Under the pieces are notes generated by a model. It made no database searches. It was given only the letters and a program-made list of their open reading frames with translations, and had not been told where the DNA came from. This document shows positions 47,225 to 56,172 of a DNA stretch of 64,000 nucleotides, one piece after another. The DNA comes from Cristatella mucedo (taxonomy: Eukaryota > Bryozoa > Phylactolaemata > Cristatellidae): NCBI GenBank assembly GCA_009760855.2, contig WPIO01000065.1, forward strand, positions 1,955,001-2,019,000, read 5' to 3'. Position 1 is the first letter of the stretch, and every line of letters begins with the position of its first letter. The position numbers were made by a program, and so were the translations under genes.

Positions 47225-47554
47225 AGATAGTGTCTCACTCAACTAACAAGAGTAAGATATATAATTAAAATTGTAAATATACTATTAGCTTTAGGAGTTA
47301 CAGTTTCTCCAACACATGTTCACGTATATCCTGAAATAACTAATGCAGTCTCAGCTTTCTCAGCACTAACAGCAATGCTAATGGCAGTTGATAGTGTTTT
47401 AGTTGAAATAGATAAAAGAAAAAGATTTACTCTTGATTCTAACACACAGTTTATTTCAAAAATAACAGGTGCTTTATCTGATGAAGTAGTTACAAAAGAA
47501 GAGTTTGATAATCTAATAGAAAGACGTTCACAAACAGAAATTAGTCCTGATTAA
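47225..47554 (+). CDS. Polinton small hydrophobic gene segment, unknown
   Basis: Part of the fossil. It contains a hydrophobic stretch (IVNILLALGVTVSP and SAFSALTAMLMAVDSVLVEI) followed by a charged tail ending in RRSQTEISPD. One or two membrane segments are plausible. It is convergent with the integrase region. No family recognised. Confidence 0.4.
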
Positions 47555-47559
47555 TCACT

Positions 47560-48416
47560 TGCAATTCTTCCCTAAAAAAACTCCTTTTAACATCATTTAC
47601 AAAAATCTAACTTGTTGTTTTTTCAATACCATTATTCTAACAATAGTATGCTTAGTCAAGCTCCACATTGCATCTGTAGCTCTTCTTTTTTCATTTTCTC
47701 CTTCACCAGGTTCTAGTAAATATCTAACAGTTGTTCCACGTTCTAATAATTTTTCTTGTTCTACGACTATTCTATGATATTTTAGTATATTTCATTTTAC
47801 AGACTCTTTTCTTTATCGCCTTTACAGGTTCTTCATCAATAGATCTTGTAACACTATTATTTAGATAATCAATAATCTTTGGTAAATTATAAATCCATTC
47901 TTTATTTCTAGTGAAATCTCCATTATTAATGTTTTCTAATTCTTTTTCATATTGTGCAATAAATGCTCTTTCTGCTACTGTTCTATTCATTCTTTCAACA
48001 AGTGCAACATTCTTTTTACTTTTAGCTTCTATAATTTGTGTTTCATGTCTTTTCATTTCTTTCATGAATTCTCCTTTAAACTCAGTTCCAGGATCTACTG
48101 TTATCTTCTTTGGCCACTTCAATAAACTTTTTGTGTAAATATCTGTTATAGCTTGTGTTACTTCTTTAGAAGACTTCATTTTAAGTGGTCTAGAGTCTTT
48201 ATATCTGCTAGCAACATCAATAACGCTCAAAGCATATTTGTATCCAGAATCATTTGGCATATATAATATGAGTGCTTGATGACTTTCATTAGGTTTAGCT
48301 GTATTAAAGAAACCTTTTGGAATTACTTTAGGTCTTGGCTTGAATATCTGACTTATATCAGAATCTGGATTACATTTCCCTCACTTTTTTATTTCATTTA
48401 GAGTTAAAAATGACAT
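47560..48416 (-). CDS. Polinton integrase (retroviral/rve type)
   Basis: Part of the fossil. DDE-type integrase that inserts the element's DNA. The core is visible at 47772-48260: YALSVIDVASRY (first Asp), KKITVDPGTEFKGEF (second Asp) and NVALVERMNRTVAERAF (Glu), the D-D-35-E arrangement. An N-terminal segment before it includes FKPRPKVIPKGFFNTAKPNE. A C-terminal SH3/chromo-like segment lies near 47600-47740 (TVRYLLEPGEGENEKRRATD), typical of Polinton integrases. The start at 48416 lies 9 bp from the start of the divergent gene at 48426, with TCTATAGA between them. This family gives the 5-6 bp target duplications seen at the ends. Confidence 0.9.
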
Positions 48417-48425
48417 TCTATAGAA
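48417..48425. promoter_or_regulatory. Shared divergent start region (TCTATAGAA)
   Basis: The palindrome TCTATAGA separates two divergent start codons by only 9 bp (minus at 48416, plus at 48426). Each strand shows the same motif found at other starts in the element. Confidence 0.55.
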
Positions 48426-48872
48426 ATGGAAATATTTTGTGAAAGCTATTCAACAACATTTAGCGAAATTAAATACTTAGAGTCAGGTCATCCAGTTTGT
48501 CAAAAGGTTAAACGAAGGCCAAAGTTAAAGTATGAAATGCGTTGCGACATCTGCGATTTAGATACTACAGAAACAGAATTCGATTGTGGTATTTTAAGAA
48601 ATGACAAAATAATCATTTGTGCAGATTGTTATTATGCAAGGAATAAATGTTCTAGACAAAAACCTACAAAGATATACTGCTTAGCGAAGAAACACTTTAA
48701 AAAAAGGTGTTCCGAGCTATTCTGCATTCATCATTGTTTAGAACATGAATCAATAATGCATATTGCAAAACTATTCCCATTAGTAAAAGGTAAGCGTAAA
48801 GCAACTAAATTAAAAGAATTAATTGTATTACTTGTTCATTTGTACTTCTCAGGTACTTATGTAAGAAATTAA
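48426..48872 (+). CDS. Polinton Cys-rich putative zinc-binding protein (148 codons)
   Basis: Part of the fossil. Cysteine pairs CDIC, CADCY and further single Cys/His (CFIHHCLEHE-like region near residues 115-128) suggest one or two zinc knuckles. The C-terminus is hydrophobic. The frame is open throughout. Function unknown; it could be a DNA-binding or regulatory protein. It is divergent from the integrase with a shared 9-bp start region. Confidence 0.5.
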   Translation: MEIFCESYSTTFSEIKYLESGHPVCQKVKRRPKLKYEMRCDICDLDTTETEFDCGILRNDKIIICADCYYARNKCSRQKPTKIYCLAKKHFKKRCSELFCIHHCLEHESIMHIAKLFPLVKGKRKATKLKELIVLLVHLYFSGTYVRN

Positions 48873-49015
48873 AAGATTAACCTTCATATTTCCTAGGTTA
48901 TCTGTATAATAATAATCAGTAGGTAATCTATTAAAATAAGCATAATTACCCTATTAACATATTATTAAAATATAACTACATAATTACCATATTATTAAAA
49001 TAATTATAATAGTTT

Positions 49016-49210
49016 CGGTCTCCAAAGGATTTAAGGTTTGTATGAGGTATTTCTAGACTGTTGGATTCCGAAAAGCGGGTGGTAAGATGCTTGTCCTGAT
49101 GGGGTAGTATATCTGACAGATAGGCTGGAGCCATAGAATGAAGGGACCTAAAAGTGAGCGACAAAACCTCGAAGTCAATCCGTTGCTTGACTGGTAGCCA
49201 GTGCAGGTCG
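49016..49210 (-). mobile_element. LINE family A fragment inside the Polinton
   Basis: 195 bp of the LINE A RT C-terminus (LHWLPVKQRIDFEVLSLTF, PAYLSDILPHQ, TRFSESNSLEIPHTNLKSF) lie antisense in AT-rich Polinton DNA. It ends within the LINE coding region on both sides. No 3' UTR, hairpin or ATT tail is present. Confidence 0.88.
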
Positions 49211-49491
49211 TGTAAAGCAAGTTTAGGTCGAACTCTTTTAAGTTTCTTGATTACAACTTTACCTGAATTATCAGTAGATCTCTCTGGTGCTTGCTCATTT
49301 AGTCTATGCTCAGCAGCATCTCTTATAGCAATTTCTGATTCTATTCTTTGTATCTCACCAGAATTTTCTAGAATGTTTGCATCTCTCAGATCTTGCAGAT
49401 TTTGCAGTAGTTTAGATTCATAATCAAGTGCTTCTTGAAAACTGCCTTTGTAAGGCTTATTACCACTTGAATAAATTTTTCCATTAAACAT
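49211..49491 (-). CDS. Polinton gene segment, unknown, coiled-coil-like
   Basis: Part of the fossil. It reads MFNGKIYSSGNKPYKGSFQE, then a helical charged stretch (SKLLQNLQDLRDANILENSG, RIESEIAIRDAAEHRLNEQ) that could form a coiled coil, and a basic end (VVIKKLKRVRPKL). No family recognised. It is followed on the same strand by the LINE fragment and preceded by the ATPase gene. Confidence 0.4.
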
Positions 49492-49504
49492 TTTACTATA
49501 TCTA

Positions 49505-50175
49505 TTAAGAATTAAAAAATGTCATTAATTGCTTTCCCTCTAAATCAACAGACCAAAATCTGCCTTCACTTTCAGTATTAGTTAGGTCTATTACACAATA
49601 TCCAAAACGGTGTCTTGTACAAGAGTTAACCCATTCTCTAAATTGTTTCTTATCAATATCTCCAAAGTATGCATCACGGATATACTCAATGTCAGTTGTG
49701 ATTTGCTTAAAGATTACTATTAAATTTACATTGTTTCTAATTTCTCTCCTAAGTATATTCGTAAAGCCTTGAGCAAGGTATAAAATATTTAAACCTTTAT
49801 GTCTTCCTCGTGTGAAATAGTCTAATATCTTTGTCTGATCCTCAGTCATTAAATCATCAAGTACAACTACATTCTTGCAGTTCTTATACGAGTCTACTTC
49901 TGGCATAGCATCAATCCCATTCACCCATGAGTAAGCTTTGTTTTTTTTGTCATTGACATAAGTCCACGATACAACTTTTGATCTAAACTTGAAGCAATAA
50001 TTGTACAACTGTCATAACTAACCATCCCATAAAATATCCAATTCATTATGAGTTGTGATTTACCTGAACCACTTGGACCTAAAACTAAAGCTCTAATTGG
50101 AACATTTGGTAAAGGTTCTTTATGACCAGTACCCACATCTTGCCAAAAATTAAACGCCCTTACTCGAAGAGACAT
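49505..50175 (-). CDS. Polinton packaging ATPase (FtsK/HerA, A32-like)
   Basis: Part of the fossil. This ATPase packages DNA into particles in related viruses. The Walker A motif LVLGPSGSGKSQLIMNWI lies near the N-terminus (49921-50175). Walker B NVVVLDDLMTEDQ and the downstream ILYLAQGF segment lie in 49505-50008. The C-terminal RHRFGYCVIDLTNTESEGRF is typical of Polinton and adintovirus ATPases. The start at 50175 has a TATAGGAA motif. It is divergent from the zinc-ribbon gene at 50210 with 34 bp between starts. Confidence 0.9.
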
Positions 50176-50209
50176 TTCCTATACTAAAAAAAGTTTTTAT
50201 ATTAAAGAA

Positions 50210-50359
50210 ATGGAAATTTACTGCTTGAAATGTAAGAAGCCAATAGCTAGCATTCATGAGGAGTATGTTGAGATTGATAGTACAAAAGGTCTTAGAGGAA
50301 TGATTAAAGCAATTTGCGTGATTTGTGAAAGTAAAAAGTCAAAGTTTGTTAAGCTTTGA
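50210..50359 (+). CDS. Polinton zinc-ribbon small protein (49 aa)
   Basis: Part of the fossil, too short for most gene callers. MEIYCLKCKKP opens with a Cys pair (CLKC) and a second pair, CVIC, follows about 28 residues later, ending in KSKFVKL. This layout fits the small zinc-ribbon proteins (DUF5679-like) common in adintoviruses, Polintons and large DNA viruses. The role is probably virion or nucleic-acid associated. It is followed closely by the protease region. Confidence 0.65.
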   Translation: MEIYCLKCKKPIASIHEEYVEIDSTKGLRGMIKAICVICESKKSKFVKL

Positions 50360-50392
50360 TCTGAGACTGTCGGAGCTGGAGTCTTAGCTTAT

Positions 50393-50835
50393 GTGAAAAA
50401 GTTAGGTACTGGAGTTTTGTCTCATGGAAAAAAGTTTGGCGGTGAGATGAGTAAAGAACAAATACTTTCTGAACTAAGAAAAACTATCAGCAGTTTAAAA
50501 AAAGTAAAAAGTACACCACTAACTGATCTAGAAATAAATAACCATGTGAAAGAATTAGATATAAAATATTTCAGAAGTGTATTTGCAAGAGATGAATTAA
50601 GTTCTCCAGAACAAAATGAGTGCCTTATTTGCAATACCGGTAGATCAGATCTAGCAATATATCATTGGGTAGCTCTTAAAAAAATGGAGATCAATGTTTT
50701 TATTTTGATTCGTTCGGTGCTCCTCCAATGCCAGAAGTGATTAATTATTTCGGTGTTACACCAAGTTTTCAGACTTTTCAACTGCAAAAGTTTAATCAAA
50801 CGGATTGTGGGGTTGAGGTGCTTAATCTTCCTTAA
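50393..50835 (+). CDS. Polinton adenain-type cysteine protease region
   Basis: Part of the fossil. Maturation protease of the adenovirus/ULP1 fold. Visible landmarks are PLTDLEINNHVKELDIKYF, SVFARDEL, the catalytic His segment YHWVAL near 50670, YFDSFGAPPMPEVINYFGV near 50700-50755, and the catalytic Cys segment NQTDCGVEVLNL near 50800. An N-terminal Gly-rich stretch (LGTGVLSHGKKFGGEM) precedes the domain. In related viruses it cleaves capsid precursor proteins. Confidence 0.82.
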
Positions 50836-50912
50836 ATTAATGGAATTTGTTGATTTTAGTACAGTCATGCAATTATTAATTTGAATTAAACAAAATATTT
50901 CCACTATATAGA

Positions 50913-51401
50913 ATGGAAAATCAAGAAAAGAAATTTTTAGTCCTCCAAAATTCTGCAGTTGTTATTCCTAAAGGAAAGCCTGCACACGTTCATGTTGAAG
51001 AGAAAATTTCAAAAGATTCAAAACCTTATCTTAGTGCGTGGATGTATATAACAGGAGAATCACTTCCTTATATTCAAAATATTGTAGATAGATCGAGTGA
51101 ACAATTAGAATTTAAGGGATTTTATGCTAGTGCAAGGTCAACAATTGGAATTAGATTTGATTTCGGAAAGAAACCTAGTATTATGTTTGATGAAAATAAT
51201 AAACAAATTAAAGTATCTAGTCCTGCAGACGTAATTAAGAAATTAGGAAATGATTTTAGTATCACTGGAATTATTGATGGAAGTTATGTTTCAAAGGATT
51301 ATTATAATAATGAAGCAAGATTAAATATTAGACTAAAGATTGACCAAGTAAAAGTTTATGGTTCTCCAAAGAGATCAGTTTTTAATTCAGCAGAGTTTTA
51401 A
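50913..51401 (+). CDS. Polinton gene, possible ssDNA-binding (OB-fold-like) protein
   Basis: Part of the fossil, open over 162 codons. Start supported by TATATAGA-ATG. It is beta-rich: KKFLVLQNSAVVIPKGKP, YLSAWMYITGESL, TIGIRFDFGKKPSIMFDE and a C-terminal block ITGIIDGSYVSKDYY then ARLNIRLKIDQVKVYG. The pattern recalls small single-strand DNA-binding proteins, but I cannot confirm the family; a virion protein is the alternative. Confidence 0.45.
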   Translation: MENQEKKFLVLQNSAVVIPKGKPAHVHVEEKISKDSKPYLSAWMYITGESLPYIQNIVDRSSEQLEFKGFYASARSTIGIRFDFGKKPSIMFDENNKQIKVSSPADVIKKLGNDFSITGIIDGSYVSKDYYNNEARLNIRLKIDQVKVYGSPKRSVFNSAEF

Positions 51402-51534
51402 AATAAATATACAAATTAGTTTGTAAGTTAAATTTTTTTTAGATCTTTTTCCGAGTGATATCAAGCATTCTATAAACTATTCCAGGAGCATAATTTTTTA
51501 TCTTATTTAGGCTAGCAAGATTACTTACTTTATC

Positions 51535-52202
51535 TTATAGAAAATCAGTAGCAAATGAATCGTTTAATGCACCAGCAAGGCCTAAGCCTAAATTGCTTTT
51601 TGCTGCCATCACAGCTTCTACTGTCTTTGCATCTTCACATATGTAATTTGGTTGTCTTGGATCAAACGCAATTCTAGCAGCAGACTCAGCTAATACCAAG
51701 TCTGACAAGTTTCTTATTTCTGTTCTCTTAGGCTCAGACATATATGAAGTTTCGGTGTATAAACTATCGTGGACCAAAGCAGATTTGTCTAGGTCATTCA
51801 CGCCTTCATAAGATTCATCCATTCTTTGAGTAAACTTAGTTCCTGGCCCGGCATAGCTGTAACGACGAGTACCATTGAATGAACCACCTCGAACAAATTC
51901 AGATTTTACTCCTGAAGGAAGACGCATGTGCATCTCACGATTGCCAGTAAGTTTGTTTATGAAATCCACTATGCCCGAGCCAAGTCTTCTATTACGTTTC
52001 AGTTGTTTAAGCGAAAGATTGATTTGTATGCCAGTGTTTTTTGATTTGCACTTTTCTATTTTAGTTGTGTTTTTGTTACAAAGATAGAAATAGAACCTGA
52101 TAGATCTTCTTTTTTTAGTCTGGTTGAAATAGGTTTATCAGATTTATGTATCAAGTTTACTTGATGTTCTGATAAATTTAGTTTTGCTTCATGGTATTCC
52201 AT
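51535..52202 (-). CDS. Polinton gene with parvovirus-type phospholipase A2 domain
   Basis: Part of the fossil. The segment at 51535-51969 contains YSYAGPGTKFTQRMDE (calcium-binding loop, YxGPG) and NDLDKSALVHDSLYTE (catalytic His-Asp), the signature of the VP1-unique-region PLA2 of parvoviruses. In parvoviruses this enzyme opens endosomal membranes during entry. A second segment on the same strand up to the start at 52202 begins MEYHEAKLNLSEHQVNLI; its start has the TTATAGA-ATG motif. Comparable PLA2 genes are known in some adintoviruses. Confidence 0.8.
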
Positions 52203-52257
52203 TCTATAATTAATTAAATTTTATTTAAAGACAAATTAAACTATTATATATTAAGAA

Positions 52258-52818
52258 ATGAAACAAGATGAAATTTGTGCTTTTAGAAACTGAGTTTTAG
52301 AATTATTGCAATACTGTCCTTTTTCTGGAGAATTCCTCTGGAAAATAAATAGAGGAGGAAAAGCAAGAGCAGAAAGTGTTGCTGGAAGAATTCATCATAG
52401 TGGTTATATAGAAATGAAAATAGATAGCAAAATTTACCGTGCACATCGTCTTGCACGGTTGATTATGACTGAACAGTTACCTATGCAAGAGCTTGATCAT
52501 ATTGATAACAATAAATCAAATAATAGTTTCAGTAATTTGCGTGAAGCAACTAGATCAGAAAATAATAGAAATAAAGGAATAAGAAGAGATAACACTTCAA
52601 AATTTATTGGTGTAAACTGGAATTCACATAACAAAAAGTGGATTGCACGCATTGCAATAGATGGAATTAGATATCACCTAGGATATTTTGATAATCCTAT
52701 TACAGCTGCTGAAACACGCGATCTTGCTGCAATACGTTTGCACCTACTATTCGCGAGATTAAACTTTACTCATACTTTAACAGAAGATAATAAATTAGTT
52801 CGCTACACAGACTTTTAA
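52258..52818 (+). CDS. HNH endonuclease with AP2 DNA-binding domain, carried by the Polinton
   Basis: Part of the fossil. The HNH nuclease segment is YRAHRLARLIMTEQLPMQEL, then DHIDNNKSNNSFSNLREAT and SENNRNKG. The AP2-type DNA-binding segment is SKFIGVNWNSHNKKWIARI, YHLGYFDNPITAAETRDL and AARLHLLFARLNF-like. This domain pair is typical of free-standing homing endonucleases in phages, algal and giant viruses. It sits between the PLA2 gene and a minus-strand structural region, with its own ATG at 52258. Base composition matches the rest of the element. Confidence 0.85.
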
Positions 52819-53890
52819 TTTCGACATGTCGTTTTGAGCTCATCGCGCAATTTTATCATTTCATTGTATATTTCTTCTTGCGATTTATCTTGTGCAAACA
52901 GATTAGCTAGTTGCATTGCACTCTCAGCTTTATAGTCACACGATTTTTTCCTCCAACCGTACTACTTTCTACTTTTTTTATGTCTTCTTTTAACCCATCA
53001 GAATAGCTTACTCAAGAAACCTCAACTAACTGTTTTCCAGTTTTCAAATAATCTAATCTATTTTTCACCTCTGAGTTTTGCACTTTGTCACTCAAATCGA
53101 TATCAATGTTTCTATCAAGTAATTATATCATTTTTTTATATCTACAATTGCATTCTTTAGTCTTTCACTTTGTAAACTCAAAGCACTCATTCGTTCCTCA
53201 TGGGTATTCATTGGTGGTGCTTTAGCAGTATACATTGTTGTATCAATAATCTTCCTAATCAATCCTGCTACAGTTACAGCTATGGAAACTCCTAGGCCCA
53301 ACAGCTCCAATGATAGAAGCTATCTTGCTATAATAGCTGGAATTGCTGGCAAAAATCCTCCTGGTCTTACTTCAAGAAAGTTCTTACTCCAAGCCTTTGT
53401 ATCAAATTGTGAAGCATCCCAACTCACTTCCTCTCCGAATGTCTCTGAAAGAAATCTACTAGGATCTAAGTACCAATCAGATTTAGCTTTTTCTTCTTCT
53501 AGCAAAATCTCGTTTATGTAATAGCCAACCTCTAGTGATGCTACCATTTTTGAGTCCTTCATTTTTATCTGCAATTTTTTTCCAGAAGACATTGCCATAT
53601 TTTCCAGAAGCAATATAATCTACGATTTATTTTATGAATAAACCAAGATCTACAATTCCTGTTATTCCTGATAGAAATCCACCAAGTGCTTTTGTAGCAG
53701 TTCTAATAACTTTGAATGAATGTAAAACTTTTGGAACAATTGTTGCAATCCTATTAGAGGCTCTCAGACTTAGCTTTACTGCAATCTTTGGAGCTAGTTT
53801 TATTATTGCTTTTGAACCTAGATCAGTTGCTGTTGTTGTTCCTGATAATACTTCTTTTGTTGTATCTAAGCCAGATTTTAAATTTTATTT
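52819..53890 (-). CDS. Polinton minus-strand region of probable virion genes, unknown
   Basis: Part of the fossil. Several segments occur: at 53640-53890 a basic, helical, membrane-active-looking stretch (LGSKAIIKLAPKIAVKLSLR, TATKALGGFLSGITGIVDLG); at 53320-53613 MAMSSGKKLQIKMKDSKMVA and DWYLDPSRFLSETFGEEVSW; at 53128-53310 a hydrophobic anchor-like LGLGVSIAVTVAGLI; and near 52825-52920 MQLANLFAQDKSQEEIYNEM. The Lys/Ala-rich hydrophobic stretch resembles membrane-interacting virion proteins of large DNA viruses, but I assign no family. The plus-strand open frame over 53634-53906 is its shadow. Confidence 0.4.
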
Positions 53891-53906
53891 AAACATATAT
53901 ATAAGA

Positions 53907-54764
53907 ATGGATAATATTAGTAAGATTAATGGCAATATTTTTAGCGACCTTGATGCTAATGGAAATGGTATTACAAACCTTGGTTTTCCAGTAAGTGATG
54001 GAGATGCAATAAGATTAGATTATGCTCTCAATTCAGACTTTTTTAATACTGTGGCAACTAATGCTTCAGGAGAAATAGCTTCTGTTTCTAACTTAACTGA
54101 CTTACTTCCAAAGAATAGTGCAACAATGCTATCCCAGTTGAATTGTAAAAATGTTAAAGTAATATCTGGAAGATCTGCTGATGAAACAGTCTATCAAGAT
54201 TCTAGACCTTACAAAGTAATAAATTATGGATTACTAAAAAGTATGACTCAATTTTTCAATGGTAACTCTAATAGTGCTCTTGATCTAGGATCAAACAGAA
54301 TTACCTCTTTAAATAATTCAGATGTTGTAACAAAGCAATCTGTTGATTCTTATAAATGTTCTACTTTGTACTTAAGACTTACTGGTTTTACAAATGCTTT
54401 AACTATTGTTCCGTTAAACATATTTAATATTAATGTAAATGGAACAGGAACAGAAAGTTCTACATTAAAAGAAACTCCTGCAGATATTGCAGTTTTTAAT
54501 CAGCAAGGAAACATAATTGGATATGCAACACCTTATAAAACTTTTGTCGGTGGTCCAGTAGCAAACTTCCAAACAGTATCCAGTATTCTCTGGTGTTCTA
54601 ATACTACTGGAACGTTTTTACAGTTAACTAGTGACAACACTTATGGTGTATCTGGCACTCTTCTTTTAGTTATAAATATTGACGGAACCTGTACATATAT
54701 GATAGATAATTTAAGAGTTGCAAGTAATGTTACATATATGGATTTTATTATTACTATTGTATAG
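53907..54764 (+). CDS. Polinton fibre-like gene 1
   Basis: Part of the fossil, open over 285 codons from the ATG at 53907 (TATATAAGA motif directly upstream). It contains two copies of a repeat known from phage tail fibres: DLDANGNGITNLGFPVSDGD near 53945 and LDLGSNRITSLNNSDVVTK near 54277. The C-terminal half is beta-rich and Thr/Asn-rich (LYLRLTGFTNALTIVPLN, TGTFLQLTSDNTYGVSGTL), as expected of a fibre head. The likely role is host-cell attachment. Its stop codon overlaps the start motif of the next fibre gene. Confidence 0.7.
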   Translation: MDNISKINGNIFSDLDANGNGITNLGFPVSDGDAIRLDYALNSDFFNTVATNASGEIASVSNLTDLLPKNSATMLSQLNCKNVKVISGRSADETVYQDSRPYKVINYGLLKSMTQFFNGNSNSALDLGSNRITSLNNSDVVTKQSVDSYKCSTLYLRLTGFTNALTIVPLNIFNINVNGTGTESSTLKETPADIAVFNQQGNIIGYATPYKTFVGGPVANFQTVSSILWCSNTTGTFLQLTSDNTYGVSGTLLLVINIDGTCTYMIDNLRVASNVTYMDFIITIV

Positions 54765-54765
54765 A

Positions 54766-55635
54766 ATGTCGCTGGGATATCGTAGAAAAGGTACTAACCA
54801 AAAAAATTGCATTCGTAAGACTGGAGATATTATAAATGGGTCTTTAAATATGAATCAAAATCTAATAAAAATTTTTGGAGACCCTGTTGACTCTACAGAT
54901 GCTGTAAACAGAAAGCATATTGATCCAAAGTTTGTCACAAAAGTATTTAGAGGTACGACTGCTGATGAAGATCTTGATATGAATAATCATAGAGTGATAG
55001 ATCTTGCTAATCCTGTTAATCCAAGTGATGCTGCTACAAAAGATTATGCAGATACAAAAATATCAAAAACTGGCGGATATGTTATGGAGATTTATTTGTA
55101 GAAGGAAAATTAAATATCGCTAATGCAGCAACATCATCCTTTGCAACTAATGTTGCAACTGTTGCATATATGGATGCTAATTTTGTAAAATATAATGATG
55201 CAAGAATGAATGGCCCTTTGAATATGAATAATAATCCAATTACTATAGAAAATGATCCTGTAAATCTCAATGATGGAGTAAATCTTGGTTATCTGCGGAA
55301 AATAAGTGGAATTGTTACAGCTGTAAATTTTAAAGGAACAATGGACGGCTCGCTAACTACACAAATATATGGCAGAACAATTAATGGTAGATGGATTGCT
55401 AACATTAACAACATTGTAATTAAAAGAGGTTTGTTTAATATTGGAGTTGTGTATGAAGTTTCTGAAATAAAAAAGTACTTATGCCACCACCATCAACATT
55501 AACAACACAGGCTGATCAGTTGTATGGTAGCTATATGTTGGATACTAGTAAAAAAATTGTTGCTAATTCTACTTTTCCATCTGGATCAAATTTGTTAGAT
55601 AGAGAAATAAATGTTACTGTTTATATAGCAATAGC
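54766..55635 (+). CDS. Polinton fibre-like gene 2 region
   Basis: Part of the fossil. Begins MSLGYRRKGTNQKN after a TATAGA motif that includes the previous stop. Three fibre repeats are visible: LNMNQNLIKIFGDPVDSTDA, LDMNNHRVIDLANPVNPSDA and LNMNNNPITIENDPVNLNDG. A beta-rich segment follows (VTAVNFKGTMDGSLTTQIYG, NINNIVIKRGLFNIGVVYEV). Confidence 0.65.
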
Positions 55636-55638
55636 ATA

Positions 55639-56163
55639 ATGCTAAGCAGAAAAGATTTACAAATGATTGGAACATTAGATATGTCTAAAAATAGAATAGT
55701 AAATCTTGGAAGCAATGTAGATCCTTTAGAAGCTGTTGGAAAATCATTTGCAGATTAAAATTATATAAGCAAAGATTCGGACCAATTTATACGAGGAAAT
55801 ATATCTGCAAACTCAAAAAAATATGTCAATGTACTAGCTCCGATAAAAGGAAATGATGTTGCAACAAAAGAGTACACTGATGCTAAAGCAGATTTTACAG
55901 TAAATGGTGATTTAACAGTTAATGAACTAATAATTGTAGGTGAAATAAATAATGGTAAAACATTAGTTGATGCTGTTAGAATATATCTAGCAAATAGAGA
56001 TCTCTCTGGACTTTCCACGCACGATCTTCCACAAATTGATGCAGGTCCATTGAGTTTCAGTAAGATAGAAAATCTGTCAGGTTTTAATAGTTGTCTAGTT
56101 TACAATAGAGACCATTACTTAGCTAGAATATCTGATATAGGAAAAGTACCAATGTATTATTAA
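55639..56163 (+). CDS. Polinton fibre-like gene 3 region
   Basis: Part of the fossil. Begins MLSRKDLQMIGTLDMSKNRI with one clear fibre repeat (LDMSKNRIVNLGSNVDPLEA). Later segments include VNVLAPIKGNDVATKEYTDA, VNGDLTVNELIIVGEINNG and LSFSKIENLSGFNSCLVYN. Confidence 0.55.
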
Positions 56164-56172
56164 AAAATAAAA

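Noticed and set aside
47911-48138. Plus-strand ORFs opposite the integrase, ATPase and polymerase genes (also 61333-61521, 61993-62283, 51875-52087)
   Set aside because: They are antisense shadows of well-supported genes.
48976-49200. A genuine Polinton protein with an RT-like C-terminus
   Set aside because: The RT-like part is a LINE A fragment inserted in the element. The chimeric open frame is accidental.
53634-53906. N-terminal extension of fibre gene 1 upstream of 53907
   Set aside because: The start motif sits at 53907, and the upstream stretch is the antisense of a minus-strand gene with better protein character.
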